DNA of 64,000 bases from Dokdonia sp. Dokd-P16 (GTDB taxonomy: Bacteria; Bacteroidota; Bacteroidia; Flavobacteriales; Flavobacteriaceae), in the NCBI RefSeq assembly GCF_003095655.1, contig NZ_CP029151.1, positions 991,001 through 1,055,000 of the forward strand. The letters are read 5' to 3'. Of this stretch, positions 42,901-51,458 are shown in pieces. Position numbers and translations under genes: made by a program. Below the pieces are notes generated by a model. It worked only from the letters and a program-made list of their open reading frames with translations, was not told the origin of the DNA and did not search any database. How positions within the stretch are numbered: the first letter of the stretch is position 1; each line of letters begins with the position of its first letter.

Positions 42901-43111
42901 GCCTTTGAGTGGAGATGGAATGTTTGATTCTCTACGTTTGTCTTTCACAGGTCAGAATCTCTTCTTGATTACAGGATACAGTGGTCTTGATCCAGAAATC
43001 AGTTCTAATACTGGATCACTCAATGCATCTTCTATTCCAACAGCAGGAATCGATTATGCTCCATATCCAAGAGCTCGTACTTTTACACTTGGTGTAAATG
43101 CTAGATTTTAA
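39977..43111 (+). CDS. SusC-family TonB-dependent outer-membrane receptor
   Basis: From ATG 39977 the protein has 1,044 residues: a Sec signal (LFVAILFVGIAQAQ), a carboxypeptidase-D-like domain (VTGTVTEENGPLPGANVIVK), a TonB-box/plug region (ALDEVVLIGYGS, VDGVPLAGGG, ILKDASATAIYGSRGANGVI) and a large beta-barrel ending FTLGVNARF. SusC forms the channel that imports oligosaccharides (or peptides) with the lid SusD, powered by TonB. Start upstream at 39926 (GTG) is possible but would place 17 residues before the signal. It heads a long + strand array. Confidence 0.96.
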   Translation: MKKVILKSMLLFVAILFVGIAQAQTVTGTVTEENGPLPGANVIVKGTSNGATTDFDGNYSLNNVPNDATLVFSYVGYATQEVAVGGRSTINIALASDNALDEVVLIGYGSTTIKDATGAVDNVGAEDFNQGVIQTPEQLIQGKTAGVQISESSGEPGAGVAIRIRGNNSIRSGNDPLFVVDGVPLAGGGAPGVTTGGIAQAGGGNPLSFINPNDIESISILKDASATAIYGSRGANGVIIVQTKGGRGASKGVWEINSSVSSSNAAQRYDLLNRAEYLEAIADLPNTPIIGNADTDWQDVYLRNSFSRQTDLSYSKSYTGGNVRASFGYGNNNGVVENTSLERISGRLNFSQKFFDNKLTVTGTGSISRINRETAPLNGGAGSRGDIIGASISANPTFPLDEEFFLQTPGFFSPVNYLNSFQGLSESDRILANLSLDYNFTEEFSAKVTVGYDKTESNTTGVVASSILNAEGLSNIGRGDYNINNNENKLLEATLNYKKDFGNVTLDLLGGFSYQEFQRDGVFSNGAGFNTTDLGAMRSQLIDQYNILNSVVPSNAQVFGYGNDGSFVTTLLPEIQTGLTIPEGFNRILPAYIAGRYNNTDELQSFFTRANLTFNEKFLVTATFRADGSSTFGEEERYGYFPSGAFAWKLDQEDFIGDNISTLKLRLGAGIVGSQEGLGYGQFTTRTQANFTAIDNGLNIIGGGDNIPGTSPVGDVNAGLKWEETTDFNIGLDFGFNDDRLNGSFNLYRKETNDLLLLAETAAPSNVQTAFGNLSDGTVLNQGVEFALNYAFIDTEDFGFDASFNIAYNKNEVQDTQRIIQTGAIRGNGLTGAFAQQLQAGQPLFSFYMAEFTGFDENGDPTYLDFDGDGIGDPDADKFFVGENAVPKVTSGLSLSARYKNFDLSTYFNGQFGFSVYNATDNAFFTKSALIIGRNVTQDAANSLENPNSSVAVSTRFLEKGDFVRLQSASLGYNWPLSGDGMFDSLRLSFTGQNLFLITGYSGLDPEISSNTGSLNASSIPTAGIDYAPYPRARTFTLGVNARF

Positions 43112-43127
43112 TAAAAAAAGAAAAATT

Positions 43128-44744
43128 ATGAAACGAAACATTAAACTAAATGCAACCCGCTTCATAGCGGGAGCATTTATGATCGGAGCGCTGGCTACAT
43201 CGTGTACTGATCTAGAAATCGAAAGCACAGATTCGGTAATTACTGGAGAAAGTTTTAACGGAGTACTTGAACCTACATCTTTTTTAGATAATATGTTTAA
43301 TACTCTCAATGGGCAAATAGGAGATCAAGCAAACATCTTTGCACTTCAAGAAGTGACAACCGATGCGGCGATTATCCCGACAAGAGGTTCTGACTGGGGA
43401 GATAATGGTATCTGGAGACAATTACACCAACATAACTGGCTAACTACACACCAATTTATTCAAACGGCCTTTTTACAATGGAACACGACGCACTTTCAAG
43501 CTGCCCAGGTTCTTTCTGACTTATCTGTTAACGCTACAGCAGAGGACCGTGCAAATGCATACTTCTTAAGAGCGCTAGGAATGTGGTTTGTTCTTGATAA
43601 CTGGGGTCAAGTACCTGTGCGTGATCCTGAACTTTCTTTATTTGAAGACCCTATCGTACTAAGAGGTGCTGAAGCAGTTGATCAAATTGTCTCTGATTTA
43701 AATCAAGCAATTGAACAACTTCCTGCTGGCGCTCCAATGACAAATAACAATAGGCCAAATAAGGCTGCTGCAAGGTATTTACTAGCTAAAGTACTCCTTA
43801 ATAAGCACATTTATTTAGATACTGAAGCTGCAAGTGCAGACATGAATCAAGTAATATCTCTTGTAGATCAAATTAACGGAGAAGGTTACGACTTACAAGA
43901 AGGTTATTTTGATCTCTTCCGTGATTCTGGAGATAATGAGACTATCTGGTTCTTAGGAGCTGGTGTAAGTAACAGAATATGGAATGGACTTCACTACGCG
44001 CAAACTAGTGAGCGTGACAACACCGGTGGTGGGTGGAATGGATTTGCTACTTTATCTTCTTATTACGACCTTTTTGAAGGAGATCCAGAAATTAATGAAG
44101 AAGGAAGCGGTCAAGAGGAACGCAGAGGTGTAGTACCTACATCTGGTGAGCCTATTGGAGCATGTGATGGATGTACTGACAATAACGGAGATGGTATTGC
44201 AGATGCTTCACATATTGGTCTTGGATTCTTAATAGGACAACAATACGGTGCAGATGGAACACCACTTGAGGATAGAGCTGGAGCTCCTTTAACTTTTAAA
44301 AGAGATTTCCAGGATGGAGATGGTAACTCAAGTCTTATCAATAATGATGAAACCACAGGTATACGTTTACAGAAGTATGCTGCTCGTTATGGATCTTTCA
44401 ATACTCACGAGATTTTCTTTAGATATGCAGATGCACACCTTATGAAGGCAGAAGCACTTTTCCGATCTGGAGGAGATGCTACACCATTAGTAAATGAACT
44501 TCGTGTATTAAGAGGAGCTACTCCACTTGGCTCTGTAGGAGCTCAAGAACTTATAGACGAGAGAGGACGCGAATTATATGCAGAATTATGGAGACGTAAT
44601 GACTTAATTAGATTTGGACAATTTACTGCAGACTGGGAACTTAAAGCTCCTGGAGCTGTAGGAGATGAGACTAGAAACCTCTTCCCTATTCCAGCAAGTC
44701 AGGTAACATTAAACCCTAATCTTACTCAAAATCCAGGCTACTAA
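43128..44744 (+). CDS. SusD/RagB-family substrate-binding lipoprotein
   Basis: This 538-residue protein has an SPII signal (IGALATSC) and the usual SusD pattern of a TPR helix scaffold (RANAYFLRALGMWFVLDNWG) and the ending RRNDLIRFGQFT, NLFPIPASQV. It sits 16 bases after susC and is its lid. One unusual loop, CDGCTDNNGDGIADASH (about residue 343), has a DxNxDGxxD calcium-type motif next to a CxxC pair. The SusC/SusD ligand cannot be told from sequence. Confidence 0.94.
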   Translation: MKRNIKLNATRFIAGAFMIGALATSCTDLEIESTDSVITGESFNGVLEPTSFLDNMFNTLNGQIGDQANIFALQEVTTDAAIIPTRGSDWGDNGIWRQLHQHNWLTTHQFIQTAFLQWNTTHFQAAQVLSDLSVNATAEDRANAYFLRALGMWFVLDNWGQVPVRDPELSLFEDPIVLRGAEAVDQIVSDLNQAIEQLPAGAPMTNNNRPNKAAARYLLAKVLLNKHIYLDTEAASADMNQVISLVDQINGEGYDLQEGYFDLFRDSGDNETIWFLGAGVSNRIWNGLHYAQTSERDNTGGGWNGFATLSSYYDLFEGDPEINEEGSGQEERRGVVPTSGEPIGACDGCTDNNGDGIADASHIGLGFLIGQQYGADGTPLEDRAGAPLTFKRDFQDGDGNSSLINNDETTGIRLQKYAARYGSFNTHEIFFRYADAHLMKAEALFRSGGDATPLVNELRVLRGATPLGSVGAQELIDERGRELYAELWRRNDLIRFGQFTADWELKAPGAVGDETRNLFPIPASQVTLNPNLTQNPGY

Positions 44745-44765
44745 ACTTGGTAATTTAATTAGCTT

Positions 44766-44799
44766 AAAAGAGGGTTAGATAATATCTAGCCCTCTTTTT
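44766..44799 (+). terminator. Terminator or attenuator between susD and the FG-GAP array
   Basis: AAAGAGGGTTAGATA and TATCTAGCCCTCTTT form a 14-15 bp stem with one wobble, followed by TTTTT. It lies 21 bases past the susD stop and 27 before the next start codon. Confidence 0.75.
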
Positions 44800-44826
44800 A
44801 TATATACAACTTAGACGTACATCATC

Positions 44827-47800
44827 TTGAAACAGGTTTTTACATTCATAGCTTTAATGTTCTTCATATTTTCATGTAAGAACAAAAAAACAGATGCAAG
44901 ATTTACACTTAAAACAGATTCAGGAATCACATTCATAAATGACTTATCTCCTGACTCAGATTTAAATATCTTAAACTACCTCTACTATAATAACGGAGCA
45001 GGTGTAGCCACTGGAGATTTTGATAATGATGGATTAATAGATATTTACTTTACTTCAAATCAAGGACCTGATAAGCTATATCACAATCAAGCTAATCTCA
45101 CTTTCAAAGATATTACAGCACAAGCTAGCATCTCTAATGATACTGGCTGGACCACAGGTGTAACTACCGTAGACATAAACAACGATGGCTTATTAGATAT
45201 CTATATATCCAAAGTAGCTGGTCACCTCAAGCTTGAAGGACATAATCTTCTTTATGTTAATCAAGGTCTCAAAAATGGCCAACTTACCTTTAAAGAGGAA
45301 TCAAAAAAATACCAATTAAATCTATCTGGATTATTTACCCAATCTGCATTTTTTGATTATGATAATGATGGTGATCTCGACGCCTATATTATGGGGCATT
45401 CGTTATATCCCAATGCATATTTTGGACGTGGAAGTCAGCGTACAAAAATAGATAGTATTAATGGCGACAAACTATTAGAGAATCGAGATGGTGTTTTTAT
45501 AGACGTTTCCGCGAAAGCGAATATATTTTCATCTAGAATAGGTTACGGACTGGGACTTGCCATAAGCGACATAAACAATGATGGTTATCCTGACATTTAT
45601 ATAGGTAATGATTTCTTTGAAGACGACTATCTATACATAAATCAGACGGATGGAACATTTAAGGAGGTAAACACTAGAGAAGGGAAACTAGGACACACTA
45701 GCCATTTTTCTATGGGTAATGATATTGCAGATGTCAATAATGATGGTCTTACCGATATTCTATCTGTAGATATGCTACCAGAAGATCTAAAAACTTTAAA
45801 ATCATCTGGAACGGAATTTAATTTCCCTATTTTCCAAAATCAGTTACGTCAAGGATATCAACCTCAATTTATGCAAAACACCTTGCATATTAATCAAGGG
45901 AAAGAACAATTTTCTGAAACTGCTTTTCTAAGTGGTATTTCAAGTACAGAATGGAGCTGGTCTCCCCTACTAGCAGATTTTGATAACGATGGTGATAAAG
46001 ACATCTATATCACCAATGGTATTGTGGGTGCAACAAATGATATGGATTTTATAAATTTTATATCAAATGAAAATATTCAAAAAAGAATAGGCAGTCGCAT
46101 GACTGATAAAGAGCTTCCGCTATTAGAAGAAATTCCACAAAAGAAAACGTCCAATTATTTCTTCTCAAATAATGGTGATGGCACATTTAGGAACACCTCA
46201 AAGTCGTGGATAAAGAGTACTACCTCCTTTAGTAACGGAAGTAGTTATGCAGATTTAGATAACGATGGCGATCTAGATCTCATCGTAAATAACGTAAATG
46301 AACAAGCGTATCTCCTAGAAAACAGAACCCAACAATTAAAAGATAGTGTGCATTATCTAAAAATTCGTTTTAAAGGATCTCCACAAAATACCTTGGGTAT
46401 AGGAGCAAAAGTTCATGCATACACCTCAACAGACTATCAATATTTTGAAAACTATACTACGAGAGGCTACTTGTCTTCTATTGCGCCCGAGTTATCAATT
46501 GGTTTAGGAGAACACAAGAGTATCGATTCGCTCACTGTTATATGGCCGGACGGTAAACTACAAACTTTACAAAATATAAAAGCAGATCAACTAATCACAC
46601 TTTCTTCTATTGCATCTTCTAAGGTTCCTTTTACAAAAAGAGAGCATATAAAAGAACAAAAAACGGATAGCCTTATCCCATTTAAACATCAAGATAACGC
46701 AACACTAGAATTCAGCAGAAATCCACTTGTGCCTTATGCATCTACTAATCTAGGTAAAGCTATTGCAACAGGAGATTTAAATAACGATGGACTTGATGAT
46801 ATAATCGCTCTGGGTTCAAAAAAGCAACAATCCACTACTTATATTCAAAAACCTTCAGGTACCTTTAGAGAACTAAAACTTCCTAAGAGCAAGGAGCATC
46901 AAATACATGAGGACATTAATGCTGTCATTGCAGATGTAAATGGTGATTCTTTCAACGACTTAATTATGGTAAGCGGTGGAAATGAAATAAAATCTGGTAA
47001 ACCCCTTCACCCGCGGTTATATATTAACAATGGAACATCATTCACCTATGATGAAGCTGCATTTTCAGATATAGCAGTAAATGCGTCTACCGTAAAAACC
47101 ATAGATATCGATAATGATGGAGATCTTGATATATCTATAACGAGTGATGTGGTTCCTCAACAATTTGGCACAACTCCACTCCAATATATTCTTGAGAATA
47201 ATGGAAAAGGTGTTTTTAAGGATGTAACTGCACAATACAGCACTTCTTTTCAGCGTATAGGAAACGTGCGAGATATTCAATGGATAGATATAGATAATAA
47301 TGGATATGAGGATGCCGTGGTTATAGGTCACTGGATGTCTCCTGTAATTTTTCTTAATGATGGAACTAAGCTTACAAAACAAGATAATAATGGATTAGAA
47401 GCGTCTACAGGGTGGTTCAATTCATTGAAAGTAGCAGATTTTGATAATGATGGAGATTTAGATATCATTGCTGGGAACTGGGGACTTAATTCAAGGCTTA
47501 CTGCTTCTGCAAATCAACCGTTACAGTTTTATATTCAGGACTTTGATAGTAATGGAAGCTTAGACCCTATTGTAACATATTATTATCAAGGAGAAGAAAC
47601 TACGATTGCAACAAAGGATGAACTCGTAAAACAGCTACCTCAACTTAATAAGAAATATTTATCTTATAACGCTTTCGCGAAAGCGAGATTTAAAGAAATA
47701 CTACCTGAAGACAAATTGAAAGAAGCTCAAGTAAAATCTATCACAACACTTGCCTCCATGTATTTTGAGAATGATGGAGACAATAGATTTACAGCACATG

Positions 47801-48111
47801 AGCTACCACTACTTTCTCAAATCTCATCTGTACATGACATCCTAGTAGATGATGTAAATGATGATGGATACAAAGATGTATTGTTAGTGGGTAATGATTA
47901 TGAAATAAGTACTCAAATAGGAAGACTAGATGGGTCACAAGGTGTTCTCCTTATCAATGATAAAAAGGGCTTCTTCCGCATAGAAAAACAACCAAAATTT
48001 AATATTTTAGGAGCCTCTAGGAGTATACAAACAATTACTATTTCTGGAACCACCTATTACCTTATAGGAAGGAATAATGACACCCCATTATTCATAAAAA
48101 AAGACGATTAA
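44827..48111 (+). CDS. FG-GAP/VCBS-ASPIC lipoprotein 1 (two seven-blade sets)
   Basis: The 1,094-residue protein starts at TTG with an SPII signal (FFIFSC, Cys17). I count seven Ca2+-loop FG-GAP motifs (DFDNDGLIDIYF, DINNDGLLDIYI and five more) before an ASPIC/UnbV domain (SIDSLTVIWPDGKLQTLQ, about 555-590) and seven after it (DLNNDGLDDIIA to DVNDDGYKDVLL). That fits two seven-blade integrin-like beta-propellers around a small domain. It should be a surface-exposed, calcium-binding protein next to SusC/SusD. Two palindrome copies, one decayed (45503-45519), occur. Confidence 0.9.
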   Translation: MKQVFTFIALMFFIFSCKNKKTDARFTLKTDSGITFINDLSPDSDLNILNYLYYNNGAGVATGDFDNDGLIDIYFTSNQGPDKLYHNQANLTFKDITAQASISNDTGWTTGVTTVDINNDGLLDIYISKVAGHLKLEGHNLLYVNQGLKNGQLTFKEESKKYQLNLSGLFTQSAFFDYDNDGDLDAYIMGHSLYPNAYFGRGSQRTKIDSINGDKLLENRDGVFIDVSAKANIFSSRIGYGLGLAISDINNDGYPDIYIGNDFFEDDYLYINQTDGTFKEVNTREGKLGHTSHFSMGNDIADVNNDGLTDILSVDMLPEDLKTLKSSGTEFNFPIFQNQLRQGYQPQFMQNTLHINQGKEQFSETAFLSGISSTEWSWSPLLADFDNDGDKDIYITNGIVGATNDMDFINFISNENIQKRIGSRMTDKELPLLEEIPQKKTSNYFFSNNGDGTFRNTSKSWIKSTTSFSNGSSYADLDNDGDLDLIVNNVNEQAYLLENRTQQLKDSVHYLKIRFKGSPQNTLGIGAKVHAYTSTDYQYFENYTTRGYLSSIAPELSIGLGEHKSIDSLTVIWPDGKLQTLQNIKADQLITLSSIASSKVPFTKREHIKEQKTDSLIPFKHQDNATLEFSRNPLVPYASTNLGKAIATGDLNNDGLDDIIALGSKKQQSTTYIQKPSGTFRELKLPKSKEHQIHEDINAVIADVNGDSFNDLIMVSGGNEIKSGKPLHPRLYINNGTSFTYDEAAFSDIAVNASTVKTIDIDNDGDLDISITSDVVPQQFGTTPLQYILENNGKGVFKDVTAQYSTSFQRIGNVRDIQWIDIDNNGYEDAVVIGHWMSPVIFLNDGTKLTKQDNNGLEASTGWFNSLKVADFDNDGDLDIIAGNWGLNSRLTASANQPLQFYIQDFDSNGSLDPIVTYYYQGEETTIATKDELVKQLPQLNKKYLSYNAFAKARFKEILPEDKLKEAQVKSITTLASMYFENDGDNRFTAHELPLLSQISSVHDILVDDVNDDGYKDVLLVGNDYEISTQIGRLDGSQGVLLINDKKGFFRIEKQPKFNILGASRSIQTITISGTTYYLIGRNNDTPLFIKKDD
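47670..47685. repeat. Iterated palindrome copy (in FG-GAP gene 1)
   Basis: Exact 16-bp copy read as Asn-Ala-Phe-Ala-Lys-Ala, in a linker between propeller motifs. Confidence 0.9.
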
Positions 48112-48116
48112 ACTTT

Positions 48117-51100
48117 ATGGAAACACTACAAAAATATGGGCTTTTATTAATAGTCCTTCCCCTATTATTACTTTCTTGTGATGAGCAGTTTAGCACAAGC
48201 CAAAAGAAAGAGAGTGATACATTATTTACAGAGATGTCCTCGGACAGCACAGGAATCAATTTTATAAATAGCATTAAAAATGAATCCGACTTCAACATTT
48301 TTAAATACCGAAACTTCTATAATGGCGGTGGTGTTGCCATAGGTGACATCAACAATGACGGTCTAGCCGATATTTATCTCACGGCAAATATGGGTAAGAA
48401 TAAACTCTTCTTAAATAAAGGAGATTTTAAATTTGAAGATATTTCAGCATATGCTGGAATTGAAGGTAACAAGCCTTGGTCTACAGGAGTAACAATGGCA
48501 GATGTAAATGCAGATGGACTTCTTGATATTTATGTAAGTAACGCAGGAAACCTCGAAGAAGATAGTCATGATAATGATTTATACATAAACAATGGCGACC
48601 TCACCTTTACTGAAAAAGCAAAGGAATATAACCTAGCGACTTCAGGATTTTCAACCCAAGCTTCCTTTTTTGATTATGATAAAGATGGAGATCTTGATGT
48701 ATATATCCTTAACAATAGTAACGTACCTGTAAATAGCCTTGGTAATAAAGGACAGCGTGATAAACGCGCTCAAGATTGGGCAAATGTAAATGAAGACATA
48801 CGCGGCGTAGGAGACTTACTAATGCGTAATGATGGTGGAGTATTTACAGACGTAAGTGAAGAGGCAGGTATTTATGGTTCGTTGATAGGCTTTGGACTGG
48901 GTGTCGTAGTTACTGATATTAACCAAGATTTATGGCCAGACATTTACATCTCAAATGATTTCTTTGAGCGTGACTATTTATACATCAACAATCAAGATGG
49001 AACATTTACAGAAGAAATAAAAGAATGGACCTCTCACTTATCACTGTCGGCGATGGGAATTGATATTTCTGATATAAATAACGATGGTTTACAAGATATT
49101 TTTATCACCGATATGTTGCCCGAAAATGAGCAACGTGTTAAGTCTGTTATGGAGTTTGATGGGTACAATATTTACAAGCGCAAGCAACGTGATGATTTTT
49201 ACCAGCAGTTTATACAGAATACATTACAAATAAATAATGGTAATGGTTCATTTTCTGAAACTGCATATCATAGTGGAGTGAATGCTACAGACTGGAGTTG
49301 GTCTGGACTCGTATTTGACATGGATAATGATGGTTACAGAGATATTTATGTTACAAATGGTATAAATCATGACCTAACAGATCTTGACTTTGTAGACTTC
49401 TTTGCAAATGAACTTATAAGAAGTAAAGCTAATGGCAAAACACATCCTGTAGATTCTATTATAAATAAGATGCCAATCAAACCGCTGGCAAATTATGCGT
49501 ATCACAATCAAAAAGACATCACGTTTAAAAATAAATCTAAGGATTGGGGACTTGCTACACCAAGCATGAGTAATGGTGCAGCCCATGCAGATCTTGATAA
49601 TGATGGTGACTTAGACATTGTGGTCAATAATGTAAATATGCCTTCCTTTGTGTACCGCAACAACACGAAGGTTGATAAAGATCACAACTATATTAAACTC
49701 ACTTTTAAAGGAAGTGACAAAAACAAGTTTGCCGTAGGCACCACAGTAAGGCTATACCACAATAATCTTTCTGTATTGCAAGAACTTATACCCTCTCGCG
49801 GATTCCAATCATCTATGGATCATGATATGACTATAGGACTAGGAAGCTCTACAACCATAGACTCACTTCGCGTGATATGGCCTAATGACAAAACACAATT
49901 CTTAACAAATGTAAAAGCAAACCAAACACTTAGGTTATCAATTACAGATGCTTCTGAAACATATATCCCTGTAAAAAAGAATAAGCCTACATTACTTAAG
50001 GAAATTACAAACCCTACACTCATTGCTCACAAAGAGAATAATTATAGTGACTTTGATTTTGAGGGACTCATTGCCAAAAAACTTTCTCAAGAAGGTCCTG
50101 CAATTGCAATAGGAGATATAGATAATGATGGCAATGACGATATCTTCATAGGTGGGGCCAAAGGGCAAACTAGCATGCTCTATCTTCATAAAGGGAAAGG
50201 TAATCTTGTCCCATCTAGTAAAATTACTTTTGAAAAAGCTGCATTATTTGAAGACACAGCAGCCACTTTTGTAGATGTAAATAATGACGGCTTTTTAGAT
50301 CTTATTGTATCCACTGGAGGTGGTCAAGTGGATGCGGAGGCTTACTATATTTCTAGACTTTACATAAATAACGGCAATGGAACTTTTAAAGACGCACGTA
50401 GTTTACCATCTGCACATCAAAGTGCATCTGTAATTGCATCTAACGACATTGATGGCGATGGAGATATCGATTTATTTATTGGTAGTAGAAGCGTCGCAGG
50501 TGTTTATGGTATTGACCCACCGCACGTAATCTTAATTAATGATGGAAAAGGGAATTTCACTAAAGACAATGTGTTATCTAAGCAGCTCAACCCTGCTGGA
50601 ATGGTAACAGACGCGCTATGGTTAGATCTTGATGGTGACAACAACAAAGAATTAATAACGGTTTCAGACTGGGGAACTCCTACCGCATTTAAAGTCACAA
50701 GCGAGTCCATTAAACTTATAGATACTGGACTATCATCTTATGCAGGATGGTGGAATGCTATACAAAGCGCAGATCTGGACAATGATGGCGACTTAGACCT
50801 TATACTTGGTAATGATGGAACAAATGTGCATTACAAACCAGGAAGTGACGGCCCGCTTAAAATGTTTATCACAGACTTTGATGGAAATGGTACGATAGAA
50901 CAAATCACAACCTACTCAGAAGATGGCAAAGACTTTCCAATACATCAAAAGAGCGAAATTACATCACAAATAGTTTCTCTCAAAAAAAGAAATCTGAAAG
51001 CATCAGATTATGCAAGGAGATCTATTGATGAGCTTTTTTCCGAAGATATCTTAGCTAATGCAATTGTAAAAGAAGTCAACACTGCCGAAACAATAATTTC

Positions 51101-51455
51101 AATAAACGAAGGAAATGGAAACTTTACCATGAAAGCATTACCTACCCGAGTACAACTATCTTGTGTTTGTGGTATTACGTGTACAGATGTAAACAATGAC
51201 GGTAATCTTGATATTTTAATGGGAGGTAATAATTTTGAATTCAAACCTCAGTACTCCCAACTTGACGCTGGATATGCTCATGTGTTACTAGGTGATGGTA
51301 AAGCAAATTTTGAATGGCAAAATTACACAGACACCGGATTCTTTGTTCGCGAAGAAATGAAACATCTAAAGTCATTTAAAGATGCTCAAGGCAATGTATT
51401 TCTTGTAGCAGCAATTAATGATGGAAAACCTAGAATCTTCACTGCAAATAAATAA
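48117..51455 (+). CDS. FG-GAP/VCBS-ASPIC lipoprotein 2 (two seven-blade sets)
   Basis: This 1,112-residue paralogue has an SPII signal (LLLLSC, Cys21), seven motifs (DINNDGLADIYL to DLDNDGDLDIVV), the ASPIC/UnbV block (TIDSLRVIWPNDKTQFL, about 580-597) and seven more (DIDNDGNDDIFI to DVNNDGNLDILM). The fourth motif (DINQDLWPDIYI) and the sixth of the second set (DFDGNGTIEQIT) are degenerate. It starts 5 bases after gene 1 stops. The last domain has a CVCGITC stretch (about residue 1020) absent in its neighbours. Confidence 0.9.
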   Translation: METLQKYGLLLIVLPLLLLSCDEQFSTSQKKESDTLFTEMSSDSTGINFINSIKNESDFNIFKYRNFYNGGGVAIGDINNDGLADIYLTANMGKNKLFLNKGDFKFEDISAYAGIEGNKPWSTGVTMADVNADGLLDIYVSNAGNLEEDSHDNDLYINNGDLTFTEKAKEYNLATSGFSTQASFFDYDKDGDLDVYILNNSNVPVNSLGNKGQRDKRAQDWANVNEDIRGVGDLLMRNDGGVFTDVSEEAGIYGSLIGFGLGVVVTDINQDLWPDIYISNDFFERDYLYINNQDGTFTEEIKEWTSHLSLSAMGIDISDINNDGLQDIFITDMLPENEQRVKSVMEFDGYNIYKRKQRDDFYQQFIQNTLQINNGNGSFSETAYHSGVNATDWSWSGLVFDMDNDGYRDIYVTNGINHDLTDLDFVDFFANELIRSKANGKTHPVDSIINKMPIKPLANYAYHNQKDITFKNKSKDWGLATPSMSNGAAHADLDNDGDLDIVVNNVNMPSFVYRNNTKVDKDHNYIKLTFKGSDKNKFAVGTTVRLYHNNLSVLQELIPSRGFQSSMDHDMTIGLGSSTTIDSLRVIWPNDKTQFLTNVKANQTLRLSITDASETYIPVKKNKPTLLKEITNPTLIAHKENNYSDFDFEGLIAKKLSQEGPAIAIGDIDNDGNDDIFIGGAKGQTSMLYLHKGKGNLVPSSKITFEKAALFEDTAATFVDVNNDGFLDLIVSTGGGQVDAEAYYISRLYINNGNGTFKDARSLPSAHQSASVIASNDIDGDGDIDLFIGSRSVAGVYGIDPPHVILINDGKGNFTKDNVLSKQLNPAGMVTDALWLDLDGDNNKELITVSDWGTPTAFKVTSESIKLIDTGLSSYAGWWNAIQSADLDNDGDLDLILGNDGTNVHYKPGSDGPLKMFITDFDGNGTIEQITTYSEDGKDFPIHQKSEITSQIVSLKKRNLKASDYARRSIDELFSEDILANAIVKEVNTAETIISINEGNGNFTMKALPTRVQLSCVCGITCTDVNNDGNLDILMGGNNFEFKPQYSQLDAGYAHVLLGDGKANFEWQNYTDTGFFVREEMKHLKSFKDAQGNVFLVAAINDGKPRIFTANK

Positions 51456-51458
51456 TTC

